A DNA stretch of 60,078 bases from Paracamarosporium sp. OC-R06-R3 (taxonomy: Eukaryota; Ascomycota; Dothideomycetes; Pleosporales; Didymosphaeriaceae), in the NCBI GenBank assembly GCA_019828545.1, contig JACVRA010000412.1, forward strand, positions 1 to 60,078, given 5' to 3'. The notes below the pieces were generated by a model that had not been told where the DNA came from, did not search any database, and saw only the letters and a list, made by a program, of their open reading frames with translations. The position numbers were made by a program, and so were the translations under genes. Of the stretch, positions 11,480 through 21,597 are shown in pieces. The number at the start of each line of letters is the position of its first letter. Positions within the stretch are counted from its first letter, which is position 1.

Positions 11480-14077
11480 GTGATGACACCGCCAGGCCAA
11501 CGTTCATCGAGATCTCGTACACACACAAAAAAGTTACAACAAGACATGTCGGAAGTGGAGCTGCGATCATCTGATGGTGCACACGATTCGCCGGCCGTGT
11601 CAGTGTCGTCAGATAATTTACCTCATACATTGTCGACCAACCAGAAAGACGATCCGCAAACGGGTTCGAATACCTGCCAGTACTGCAACCAACAGCTCAC
11701 AGTCTCATCTGATGGATCTCATCACATATGTCCGGACCGAAATAGGGGACAGACACCGGGGAAATGGCCCTCAAATCAGCCAGATACGCGGAGAGGTCTG
11801 TCGGACGACCCGTCCACTGTCACTACTGCACAGAGTAACACGGCTCTACCAGAGAAGCGTAAACGGTCTGAACAAGACGAAGAGCAAAGATCTGGCCAAT
11901 CCTCAGATGCATCCTCTAAAAGACCCAGGGTGACTGACCAGGATGACGACGATCCGACGTCTCCTTCCGAGCCGCCACCATCGGAAGTACGTCGCCGACA
12001 AAGGCCAACACCGGTACAGAACAGACACCGGTTCGGGCGTGTTCCAGCAGGAAATGAAAATAGGTCAATTGGCATGAGAGAAAGGGTTTTGAGCGTCATG
12101 TCAAAACAAATCCATATGCGTATTAGAGAGGATCAGGTCAGACTGCTTATGATCAAGCCAGGAAAAGAAGACGAAGAAATCAACGTCAGTTTGTTCCCGG
12201 TCAACGACGAAGATTTGGGTAAAAGATTTCAATATGAAGCACTCTCATACCATTGGGGTGAAGGTGCGGAAGACAACATCATCATCGTGGACAAGTGGAA
12301 CTCGAAGCCCATACCAAAATTGGTATCGGTTGTGGACAAGTTGTTGGATCAGAACAAGACTGAAGGTAACAAGCGACAAGACCTGAAAGCCCGGACCTAT
12401 GGCGTGCGCGAGAACTTATTTGCGGCCTTGAAAAGCCTACGAGATCCCTCTAAGGAAACATACCTGTGGGTCGATGCTCTGTGCATCAATCAGAAAGACG
12501 AGTTTGAGAAAACCCAACAAGTGATGAAGATGAGTCAAATCTACCACAAGGCAGATAACGTTTGTATCTGGCTTGGTGTAGGTGATAGAGATTCTGATCA
12601 AGCGATGGACTTCATAAAGAAGGTCATCAACGAAGATTTGCTCCCAGAACTCCTTTCAAATGATCAACACATTCCTCACTGGATATGTCTATACCAGTTA
12701 CTAGAATGGAGCTGGTTTACCCGCCGCTGGGTTATCCAGGAGCTTGCCCTAGCACGAGAAGCAACGATACACTGCGGTAGGAAGCAAGCCCATTGGAACG
12801 ATTTCCGTGACGCTATTGGTATCTTTTACCGATATTACGACAACCTAGTGTGGAGGATGAAGAAACACGATCCTCGTGGCAAGGAAATCACAGATGACCT
12901 GGGATCCCTGGGCGCTCAACTTCTCGTCGACCTTTCCAGTAACGTTTTTCGTAAGAACGATGACGAAACGTATCAGTCGACCAAATCGCTCGAGATGCTA
13001 GTCTCGCAGCTTGCTGGTTTTGACACAGCGGATCCACGTGATACTGTTCATGCACTACGAAACATCTCCCGAGAAGGTTACCGCCCGAACGGAGAACCCC
13101 CTCCAAGTACGCAACCCCAAATACCTAAGTCAGACTATGGGCAAGATCTCATGGAAGTTTATCAAAGGTTTGTGAAGTGGACTGTCGATACTTCTGAATC
13201 TCTAGATATCATATGTCGGCATTGGGCATTGCCCGAACGGGAAAGGGAAGGACCAGCCACTCCATATCTGATTGAGAAACTCCCATCGTGGATCAAGACT
13301 GTGGACAACGCCCCTTTTGGCAGAGGTGCAGATGTCTACAGAGGACGTCGAGCTGGTGAAAGCTTTGTTGGCCTTCCTGGCAGGAATACATACACCGCCT
13401 GCGGTCGTACTACAGCAAATGTCAAATTCGGCATATATGAGACAAGACGAAAAAAAAATGAGACAGCCACGCAGGATACATCTCTATCAGTCCGCGGTCT
13501 ACACATCGGACAAATAAACGCCCCACCCATCTCGATACCTGACGGAGTCATTCCTCAGGATTGCCTCGCATATCTTGGCTGGGATAATGAATCAGTTCGC
13601 ACGGAACTCGAAAATGCACCAGAGAAACTGTGGCGGACACTTGTTGCCAATCGTGGTCCAAATGGACAGTATGCGCCTACATACTACCACAGAGCCTGTC
13701 TCAATTGCCTAGTCAACCTGACAGTCAATGGCCATCTTAATGTGTCGGAACTTACTAAGAAAATCGCACTCAATGAACAAACAAGCATTACCAAAGACTA
13801 TCTGGAGCGCGTTCTTGCAGTAACATGGAACCGATCCATTTTCCAAGCAGAGTCGCTTGCCCAGACGTCTGAGAAACTTGTAGGCTTAGGACCCCCTAAA
13901 GCCAAGGATGGTGATGCTATTGCTATTCTGTACGGCTGTAGTGTTCCAGTGATCCTTCGGCCTATCGGCGAAGCTTATGAGTTGATTGGGGAAGCTTACA
14001 TCCATGGGCAAATGGATGGCGAGGCAGTACAGGACAAGCAACACAATGATAGGTCCCAGTGGTTTAAACTGGTTTGA
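11480..14077 (+). CDS. HET-domain (heterokaryon incompatibility-type) protein
   Basis: Single exon, 865 residues; a second in-frame ATG at residue 23 (MSEVELRSS) is also possible. The HET domain starts near residue 250 and shows its three landmark blocks: ALSYHWG (about 254-260), LWVDALCINQKD (329-340) and RRWVIQELALA (about 415-425). HET domains are related to TIR folds and trigger regulated cell death on non-self recognition. In front lies a long disordered tail with a Cys-x2-Cys...His-x-Cys cluster at residues 66-84 that could bind zinc, and basic nuclear-localisation-like patches (EKRKR, SKRPR). The region after residue 450 is long and unassigned, with likely substrate- or partner-sensing function. 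It lies divergent to the STAND gene. Confidence 0.88.
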   Translation: MMTPPGQRSSRSRTHTKKLQQDMSEVELRSSDGAHDSPAVSVSSDNLPHTLSTNQKDDPQTGSNTCQYCNQQLTVSSDGSHHICPDRNRGQTPGKWPSNQPDTRRGLSDDPSTVTTAQSNTALPEKRKRSEQDEEQRSGQSSDASSKRPRVTDQDDDDPTSPSEPPPSEVRRRQRPTPVQNRHRFGRVPAGNENRSIGMRERVLSVMSKQIHMRIREDQVRLLMIKPGKEDEEINVSLFPVNDEDLGKRFQYEALSYHWGEGAEDNIIIVDKWNSKPIPKLVSVVDKLLDQNKTEGNKRQDLKARTYGVRENLFAALKSLRDPSKETYLWVDALCINQKDEFEKTQQVMKMSQIYHKADNVCIWLGVGDRDSDQAMDFIKKVINEDLLPELLSNDQHIPHWICLYQLLEWSWFTRRWVIQELALAREATIHCGRKQAHWNDFRDAIGIFYRYYDNLVWRMKKHDPRGKEITDDLGSLGAQLLVDLSSNVFRKNDDETYQSTKSLEMLVSQLAGFDTADPRDTVHALRNISREGYRPNGEPPPSTQPQIPKSDYGQDLMEVYQRFVKWTVDTSESLDIICRHWALPEREREGPATPYLIEKLPSWIKTVDNAPFGRGADVYRGRRAGESFVGLPGRNTYTACGRTTANVKFGIYETRRKKNETATQDTSLSVRGLHIGQINAPPISIPDGVIPQDCLAYLGWDNESVRTELENAPEKLWRTLVANRGPNGQYAPTYYHRACLNCLVNLTVNGHLNVSELTKKIALNEQTSITKDYLERVLAVTWNRSIFQAESLAQTSEKLVGLGPPKAKDGDAIAILYGCSVPVILRPIGEAYELIGEAYIHGQMDGEAVQDKQHNDRSQWFKLV

Positions 14078-14254
14078 TTCTTAAGCTTCTTCCAATACTC
14101 TCTTTTACCCTTGTATATAATTGTTTTTCAAACATTCATGCCACTGAACTTGAAAAATCCTACTGTGAGTCCTCCAAGGCTATATAGCCCCCTTTCAAGC
14201 ACACAAGGAAGTTTCACTATTGCGGTGTTCCTAGGCTATTGAGTTTTATACACT

Positions 14255-15766
14255 TTACATTCCCCCTACGAATACATCAAACACAACGTGCAGCACGCCT
14301 GGCGCGTACGTCTTTACCTTCTCAACATGCTCGCATCTCACCTCTCCGTGTAAACCAGCGATATTCAAGTACCCTTTTATCTCGTTTACCACCTCCTCTG
14401 CCTTTTTCTCAATATCTTTCACTCCCACATTCTCATGCGCATGTATCCATCCTCCCAACTCCCTGTCAATCATGCCTACAGCACTCTTCCAAGACAGATT
14501 GGAAGAAGGTAAAAACCCGCAATTGACATGTCGAATCGGTGAAAGCTCTACGAAGCGCCGTATCGTCGCAAGATCCTGGTGCGCATATTCATTCGAATGC
14601 GCAAAAATAAGCAAATCGCTACTCTCGTCCAGACGATTTGATCCAGGAGTGTTGGGTTCAACGACCTGTGCCTTCCATCCATTTAACTTCGCTCCCCGCT
14701 TCAGCCCTTCGATACTCCAGGGGTTCAACTCCCAGCAGAGCACTTTGCTAACTCCAGCCTTCTTATACGAAAAAACGAAATAGCCAATGCCTGCATATAA
14801 GTCGACGGCTGTGCATCCCCTAGGATCTGCGACCGAAGTGGTCACCGAAGGGAGAGTAAGAAGACGTGTTTTCTCGCGGATGTTGCCGCGGCTGAACATG
14901 GTGTGGAGGGGTGCCCAGGTTTGATGGATGCCGTTCTGCGTATGCTGGACCCAAAGGGCGCTGTCGAAGTCGGTAGCGGTTGGGGACGAGAGGGTTTGAG
15001 TGGAGGGCCGAGGGCCGAAGTCGCCGTATATTGGTGTGAGGTTTGTTGGACTGCGGAGAATATTTTCGGGTGATGCGTTCTCTATGCTATTGAGGGGAAT
15101 GGAGGAGTGCGTGAATTGTGATGAAGCTTGGAGAGGTATCCCGGCATTGACGGCAATATGGGTTACTCCTACACCAGAAGCGACTCGTTTCCAGAAGGAT
15201 TGGAAGTTGGATGGCTGGACCAATTCAGCTTGACGAAATGTGGTCCAGGGGGCTGATATGAAGGCGTTGTGAGGTAGGAGAAGCATGGGTCGGTATATCG
15301 TGTAAGAGGTTGGAAAGGCAGATATCAGTGCATCCACTGATATGTCTAGAGAAACCAGAAATTCTTTTGGCAGAGCCTCGAAACTCTCCTTAAGAGTCTT
15401 AAGAACGGGATTGCTCCCCGAAGTCTCCAAGTCATTAGCGGGGCTAGAATAAGATGTCACCCGTATCTCTCCTCGAACGTCATCGAGGCCTAGCTCTCTG
15501 AACAAAACATTGAATTCTTGATCATGTTCTGCCGGTACCAGAATCGCTGACTGATCTGTAGTGGAAAAAGGTATGTTCGTGCAGATGCTCATATAGTGAT
15601 CATTCTCTATTCGGTTGACCAATTCATACTGGACAATTTTTCTCGTTTTGTTCAGGGACTTGCTTTTTTCCAAGGCCGTTTTGACGCGCTTGACATGACG
15701 CCGAGGTACTATGAGCTGGGCGCATGTTGGTTGATCACGTGTAGATCCCTCTTCTGCCATTCTCAT
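14255..15766 (-). CDS. TRM12: tRNA wybutosine-synthesising protein 2 (Trm12/Tyw2)
   Basis: Intronless, 503 residues. Trm12 transfers the aminocarboxypropyl group of S-adenosylmethionine to the tricyclic base at position 37 of tRNA-Phe, an intermediate step of wybutosine synthesis. The C-terminal Rossmann-like domain has the substrate/catalytic block HTMFSRGNIREK (288-299), the cofactor loop VDLYAGIGYF (321-330) and the ELNPWS acidic motif (346-351). The first 180 residues form the weakly conserved N-terminal region. A second Met two codons later could be the start. It ends 178 bp past the HET gene, tail to tail. Its promoter region contains a pyrimidine-rich tract at about 15780-15807. Confidence 0.88.
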   Translation of the reverse strand: MRMAEEGSTRDQPTCAQLIVPRRHVKRVKTALEKSKSLNKTRKIVQYELVNRIENDHYMSICTNIPFSTTDQSAILVPAEHDQEFNVLFRELGLDDVRGEIRVTSYSSPANDLETSGSNPVLKTLKESFEALPKEFLVSLDISVDALISAFPTSYTIYRPMLLLPHNAFISAPWTTFRQAELVQPSNFQSFWKRVASGVGVTHIAVNAGIPLQASSQFTHSSIPLNSIENASPENILRSPTNLTPIYGDFGPRPSTQTLSSPTATDFDSALWVQHTQNGIHQTWAPLHTMFSRGNIREKTRLLTLPSVTTSVADPRGCTAVDLYAGIGYFVFSYKKAGVSKVLCWELNPWSIEGLKRGAKLNGWKAQVVEPNTPGSNRLDESSDLLIFAHSNEYAHQDLATIRRFVELSPIRHVNCGFLPSSNLSWKSAVGMIDRELGGWIHAHENVGVKDIEKKAEEVVNEIKGYLNIAGLHGEVRCEHVEKVKTYAPGVLHVVFDVFVGGM

Positions 15767-16158
15767 ATATCACTACTTCTGTCTTTTTCTTTTTTCTTTT
15801 TCCCCCTTAGCTTGCTAGTCATTCATGGAAACGTCTCCGCAGATGTCTGGGTCAGACGGCGGACTGTGTCTTGCATGCGTGGAACGTAGTAAAGTGTAGT
15901 CCGACCAATAATGCGCCTTCATACCCTGGGCGTATTGGGTAGAGTGATGTAGAGAACGAATCAATGTACCAATTGCTATGTGGTGTGATGGATCTCCACC
16001 TCTAAAAAAAGTTCAGGACTTCCACCAACCGTTGGAAGAAAGCTAGCCAGGTACCCCGCCCCCACCAAGCTCGCACAGCCACCGAAAGCACAAGTGCCTC
16101 CACAACCTCAATGTCACACCATTCCTCCTAACACAAGTTCCAAACGCCCATATGCACA
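15767..16158. other. Divergent promoter region of TRM12 and Nudix gene
   Basis: A 392-bp spacer between two divergent housekeeping-type genes. It includes a T/C-rich tract near 15780-15807 and C-rich sequence before 16100. No gene is seen in it. A leading ATG at 16152 opens an 8-codon upstream frame that overlaps the Nudix start. Confidence 0.5.
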
Positions 16159-17151
16159 ATGCCTTCCACAAACCTTGATCTGATCAATGCGGTCGATGGG
16201 TACTCGTCCTTCCTACTTACTGCTTACAGCCGCTGACTCCCTCCCAGCTTCCCATACCAACAAGTTAACCCCGACCTTTACGAAGCCAGCATATCCACGT
16301 ACTACGAACTCCGTGTAGCAGACCACAATTATGCCCTGGGCTATATGTTACCCTCTGTTGCTGAAGTCTTCCGTGGCGTCGCACACTGGGAATTAGACGA
16401 TATAGATCTCACGCTCACGCTCAACGGCGGCTCCAACGCAGCCGAGCGCTCTGCCGTCGTCGCGACCACACTCACGGCATTGCGCGAGACAGGACACTTC
16501 AAGGTGCTTGATAAATGGCGCAATGAGTTGTACCCAGTATACGGACGTAATCGAGAGCTACTCTTCGATGTGGAGCGGAGCGCGAGCCCGCTGTTTGGTG
16601 TAGTCACGTATGGTGTGCACCTAACTGCATACGTAAAGAAAGACGGTGAGCTGCGGATATGGGTACCAAGGAGGGCCCGCACGAAGCAGACGTATGGTGG
16701 CATGCTTGACAACGCTGTAGCAGGTGGCATCGCCTCGGGTGAATCCGCGTTCGAGAGTCTAGTTCGAGAGTGTGCAGAAGAAGCATCGCTGCCAGAGGAC
16801 TTGGTGCGGAGTAAGGTGCAGACAACAGGATGCATCACGTATTTCTATATAAGGGATAAGAGCGCGGGAGGAGAGACAGGTTTGATGCAGCCCGAGGTGG
16901 AGTACGTGTATGATTTGGAGCTACCCGAGGATGTTGTGCCCAAGCCTGGAGACGACGAGGTTGAGGAATTCTACCTATGGAGCGTAGATGAGGTGAAAGA
17001 GCATCTGGAGAAGGGAGAATTCAAGCCGAACTGCGCGTCAGTTATGATCGATTTCTTCATACGACATGGCATTCTGACACCCGAGAACGAAAAAGACTTC
17101 GTCGAGATTGTGGCCCGGTTGCACCGGAAGTTTGAGTTTCCTACGCTATAA
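16159..17151 (+). CDS. Nudix hydrolase with DUF4743 N-terminal domain
   Basis: Two exons, 16159-16199 and 16248-17151, give 314 residues; the 48-nt intron is phase 2 and rebuilds a Gly codon (AVD-G-FPY). The N-terminal part (residues about 1-125) matches the DUF4743 region that precedes the Nudix fold in fungal and plant relatives of thiamine pyrophosphokinase-associated hydrolases. The Nudix box spans about residues 173-196 (GGIASGESAFESLVRECAEE), preserving the G-x5-E-x7-R-E-x2-E-E pattern needed to bind divalent metal. Plant and fungal relatives are thought to remove damaged or oxidised thiamine diphosphate. A very short upstream frame starts seven bases earlier at 16152. It ends convergently against Rpb8. 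Confidence 0.87.
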
Positions 17152-17313
17152 AGCAGGATGCTGAACATCTAAGGACGCCTCACACTCTGGGGGTATCCGT
17201 GAAGTAAAATAGACTAGACAGAGACCAAATGATACCACTCCACCTTTTCCTAAACGCCGCCCATGCTGTTGTTGCGTGCTCTTTGTGATATAAAATGAGA
17301 GAAGACCAGAGGC

Positions 17314-17805
17314 CTATTTCTTGACGAGTAGATAGAGGTGCTCGATCTTGAGGCCGGTTAGTTTCCTATACGGACCGGCCATGACCAGCAACAGTCCTCC
17401 AAACGACAGATAGACCTTGCTGTACAAATAATTAGCTCCACGCGTACCAACAACCTCTTATACGAGAACTGACCTATTGCCGTTGCTCTCCTCGCCAGTG
17501 ACCCTGTACACCTTCCCGTGGCACACATAGTCGTAAAGGTCTGCTAGCGTCTGCTCCCCAGCCTTCTGCACATCTCTCCAACCAGCCTTCGCATCGTCCT
17601 TAACGCCATCTAGGCGGATGCTGTTGGCTAAGACGACAGTGAGAGTCTCGCCTCGTTCGACAGGGAACAGCTCGTGGTTTACGTCGAGGGTCAGATCGAC
17701 GGAGTTATCGGTGGAAACGCCGCGCAGGCGTGAGACGCGGTCGTATTTCCCTGAGTTGACATCGTTGATGGTGAAAGTGTCTTCGAAGAGGGTTGCGTCG
17801 GCCAT
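17314..17805 (-). CDS. RPB8: RNA polymerases I, II and III shared subunit Rpb8 (RPABC3)
   Basis: Exons 17805-17474 and 17419-17314 encode 145 residues, nearly the length of yeast Rpb8. The 54-nt intron (GTCAGT...TACAG) is phase 2 and rebuilds a Ser codon. The protein starts with the family signature LFEDTFTINDVN and continues with an OB-like fold containing VSRL, LTLDVNHELFP and VLANSI. The second exon supplies the conserved end VYLSFGGLLLVMAGPYR and HLYLLVKK. Rpb8 is a structural subunit common to the three nuclear RNA polymerases. Without the intron the frame runs only a few codons past the donor, so splicing is required. The small gene sits between the Nudix and F-box genes. Confidence 0.93.
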
Positions 17806-18359
17806 GGTGGGCGGGAATGCTCAAGCTTTGCGCGTGCACGGGTGGAAGTTTCGCAGTAGGAAGTGTCGAACGACAAATTGGAGTATTAGGCGAGGATGCG
17901 CGCGTTTACCGGAGCATACGCTGCTTGAAGTGTAAGGGAACCACAGTTACGCGGGGAGCAAAGCGGGACGTGAAAGAAAACATGTCAAGCTTCCACCAAA
18001 GGACGCGCCGGAACAACAGTTGTTCCTTCCCCGTGCTCCGCCGCATCGCCGTTCGGAGACGCCCCGCGGTTACAGCAGCAAACACGTCCTGCCAGGAACT
18101 CAAATCTTAAATATAACACATTCAGCCGACTGCGCATAGCTTGATATTCCCCCTTTGCCAAGTGACGATCTTTTTTGCGTTCTTCATACTATTGTCCGGC
18201 GCTTAGACAGTGCTCATTCACCTCCGAAGCCACCCAGCGAGCTCAGTGCCGCTTACAAACGTGCAACCTCACCGCCTTCATTCTAAACTCACCAGTCCGA
18301 CCGTTTGCGAACTGGCTTGGCATGCGAGACAATAGCGCTCGCGCCCGAGAACCGTCTAT
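17806..18359. other. Divergent spacer between RPB8 and F-box gene
   Basis: Promoter-bearing spacer of 554 bp. Open frames of about 60-105 codons on both strands have no domain support and look like chance frames in GC-rich sequence. Confidence 0.45.
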
Positions 18360-21027
18360 ATGAGCGCGCTGCACGACCTGCTCCGCCTCCACCGACTGCT
18401 CGGCTTCCCCCCCTTCGAGATGCCACCGACCTCCTCCTTCGACGGAATGGACAGTCGTGAGCAGAGCCCCATATTGCGCGACTTCGATACCGATCCCTTT
18501 CGCAGTCATGGTAAGAGGAAAGAGCAGACTTCGCCTTTCCTCCAACTGCCGAACGACCTGTTCAAGTGTGTCTTGGACTATCTCGACAGAGACAGCGCAT
18601 GGTCACTCAAGCGTACCTGCAAAGGCATGTCGACATCCAAGGTCGTGGATGAGCTACTCTATCGATACCCGCTGCAATTGAGCGATGTTAAGGACATCAG
18701 GCTGGGCGATTGGAAGTACAGGTCCATGGGCCAAGCGCGCTGGAGATATTTTCAGGCCAGCATCAACGACAAGAACCGGCATTATGTGCAAAAACTTGCC
18801 ATGAGCCATTGGTGCAGCATCGATGACTTTAAGTGGATAGAGGAGAATCTGCCTGCTCTCATTGGGCTGGATCTCTCAGCCATCAAAGACTTCGTCTGGA
18901 CGCCTGAGGAGATCTGGTCGTGGAATACACTAGCTGAGGCTTGCCCGGAGCTGTTCGCACGCTTAGAAGAGCTGGAGGTGTCTAACTGGGCTGACTACAC
19001 TGCGCATTCACGCATTGAATACAGTTATGCGTATAATGACTACAGGTTTAAGCCACAGTTCCGTCTATCGCGGCGGCGAGGGGGTGGATCTGTCGCGAAG
19101 ATGATCTTTCCATTATGCAAGAATCTGAAGACTCTGGTAAGATCCTCGTCATTTTTCCGCGATGCTTCTCTAGTGTTGAATCACTGTCGATCATGCTACC
19201 TATTCAAGAGCAATAGCACAGCGTCACTCAACATTGAAGTAGAGAGATTTAAGCTAACAATGTAGGCAATTCGAGAGCGTTATTCTGGATTCCACACTTG
19301 GAACGAGTGGGAGGTTCATCAACGCGTATGCTGCCTTATAGATGGCATCAAGAACAACTGTCCGTCGAGCTTGACCAAGCTACGAGTCCACGATTACGGT
19401 GAGTGAATCCACGTCCTTACTGAAGTCGTGCACTGACAATATTCAGCGCCTTATCGTTCGCTCTTCTCGACCGACGCAGCCACGTGGTCAAACATTCAGA
19501 CCGTCGAGATTGGCCTGTATGCTTGGATGGAAGATCGTCGAGACCGAGATGTAATCGGACCCATACCCTACCGAATCACCCAGGGCCACCATCACCGCGA
19601 GGAAGAGGAGGCTTTCGATGACAAGACGTATGATGACTGTAAGCGACATCATATGGATCTAGGTAAGTTGAGCCACTTATTTGTCATTATATGATTGAGA
19701 CATACTCATTAGAGTCCGTACAGGCAACAACGTCGTACAAGGTGCCGGTGCATCTTTCGAAGATCTACTCAAGAGCCTGCGTACTGTTACCCGAAAGTAT
19801 CCCTTAATAAACATAAAGCCGATTGATACGCTTCGAGACATCACTCTGCACCCCTTTCATCTAGTCAATGTCAGCCAGCGACGACATCACGGAAACGCCC
19901 AACATCAGAACGCACAACAGCAGCCAGATCCCGTTGCTAATCAAGACATACAAGAGGCTTTGCGGTGGCTAGCACAGAAGTGCGGCTGGAGACCCATCCT
20001 CGCATGGGATAGTATGATGTGTGACGTGTTTCCGGCGAATCTCGAGCCAAGCCGCTCATTCCTTCCCAAACAAGAAGTTTTGACCCGGATTAGAGACATG
20101 ATCTCCATCTTACGCTCGCTCGGTATCCCTATACGCCTTTCAATTGGTGATCGGGCCAACAGCTGTCCTAGCTCCGGCCCAGACGGGTGCCTCTACTTCG
20201 GCGATTACAAGACCTTTGTTGGGGAGGGCGAGAACAGACGCGAACTTCTCGCCCCCACACAAGCTTCCTTCAACCTAACCGGTATCGCGGATATGGTCGA
20301 CGAACTCACAATCCAATACCCCGGCGACGTACCTGGTGTTCACGGCTGGCTACGCTCTTCACGCACTCCCTCGGACGCCGAGAGAGTCCTTCTTGCTCGC
20401 GAACTAAAAGGCTGGCGCCGCTTCTGGGAACGCTACGCACCCCAATTTGTCAACCTGAAGAAACTTACGGCCAATGTGCCAATCGGCATCTACAACGATT
20501 GGGGTAGGTCCGAAGGCTTGCGCGAGTTACTTGATGACGAGCGTTTCGAGATGTTGGAAGTGGAAGAGAAAGGTGGAGATTTCGGTTTCTTTGGAAGCTA
20601 CTTCCCCTTCTCTTCCCTGAAATACAACTTCGCGAGGAGAAGGTGCCGCATGAAGTTCGTGCAACGAGTGTTCTTCCGTCAGGATGATATGCCGCTTGAG
20701 CTGTTTCCAAAGCACCCAGAGTTTAAAGATCAGGAGCATGAAACATGGGAGATCACGGACGAAGATATCCTGACGCCTGAGGGACTTGGCGAGCACCTCT
20801 TCTGGCCAACCAAGCAGGAGAAAAATACATTGAAGGAAGCCGGGGAGAAGCGAAAACCAGACGACGTTGATGGAGCGAATGATAAGAGCGAGGAGCAACC
20901 GGCGAAGAAAAAGAACAAGACGAAGGAAGAGTCGCTAGCCGAGATCAGGGCTGTGGAAGCTACTGAAGCACTAGAGGGAATTCTGGACGTGATGGAGGAA
21001 GACGCAATGGGGTTCTTATCACGATGA
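18360..21027 (+). CDS. F-box domain protein
   Basis: Four exons, 18360-19136, 19266-19398, 19447-19662 and 19724-21027, give 809 residues. An F-box-like helix bundle lies at about residues 60-95 (LQLPNDLFKCVLDYLDRDSA), the region that would bind Skp1 in an SCF ubiquitin ligase. The following body alternates hydrophobic and charged segments with LEELEVSNW- and LTKLRVHDY-type pieces, reminiscent of an irregular leucine-rich substrate-binding part. The last 100 residues are highly charged and contain nuclear-import-like clusters (KRKPDD, KKKNKTK). Introns 2 and 3 are short and canonical; the first is 129 nt with a GTAAGA donor. The substrate cannot be predicted. Confidence 0.8.
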
Positions 21028-21576
21028 GCGACCGCTGGGCCTGCACTCTATGGAGGACCAATCCTACGCCGGGGTTCTTGAAAGTATGCTGTGGGTAGAC
21101 TCAAAATGTTAAGCTTGTGTATAATACGATATGATATGGTATGGGTATAAATATGGGTAGGTAATATGGCCGTGGTGTAAGGATCAGGGTCTGGTAATGG
21201 GTCTCGAGTACAGTCACGGATAGATCTCACCATTAAAATCGAAGAATCTCTAATGCCTTGAGGGTAACCTGGCTCCTACTTACCTGATGTCTTGTGGAAG
21301 CTCTAATAAAATTAGTGGATGCTCCAGCGCCCTGGCTGTGAATTCTATTCAAGTCGATGCTATCCAGGTAGATAGATATATTTCTTAGTTTTGTTTGTCA
21401 GCTGACGGATTTGAACTGACGCGCCGTCTGATCTTTTACAGTCAGCAGAATAAAAAAAATCAAAAACTAAAAGCCACTTCGAAGCCCGGCTCAAAGAACT
21501 CTATTACGAGTTTTTGTTTGATTCGGTGATGAGAAAGCTGCTTAACAAGTATATATAGGGTGTTTAAGATAGTATG

Positions 21577-21597
21577 GTGTGTGTGCGTGTGTGTGTG
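21577..21597. repeat. Imperfect (GT)n microsatellite
   Basis: A run of about ten GT units with one C substitution, in the spacer downstream of the F-box gene. Confidence 0.85.

Noticed and set aside
21404..21450. tRNA-like segment on the minus strand (CTGTAAA loop-like and GTTCAAATC T-loop-like sequences)
   Set aside because: T-stem pairing is poor (two mismatches in five), the anticodon stem does not close properly and no acceptor stem or D-arm is visible.
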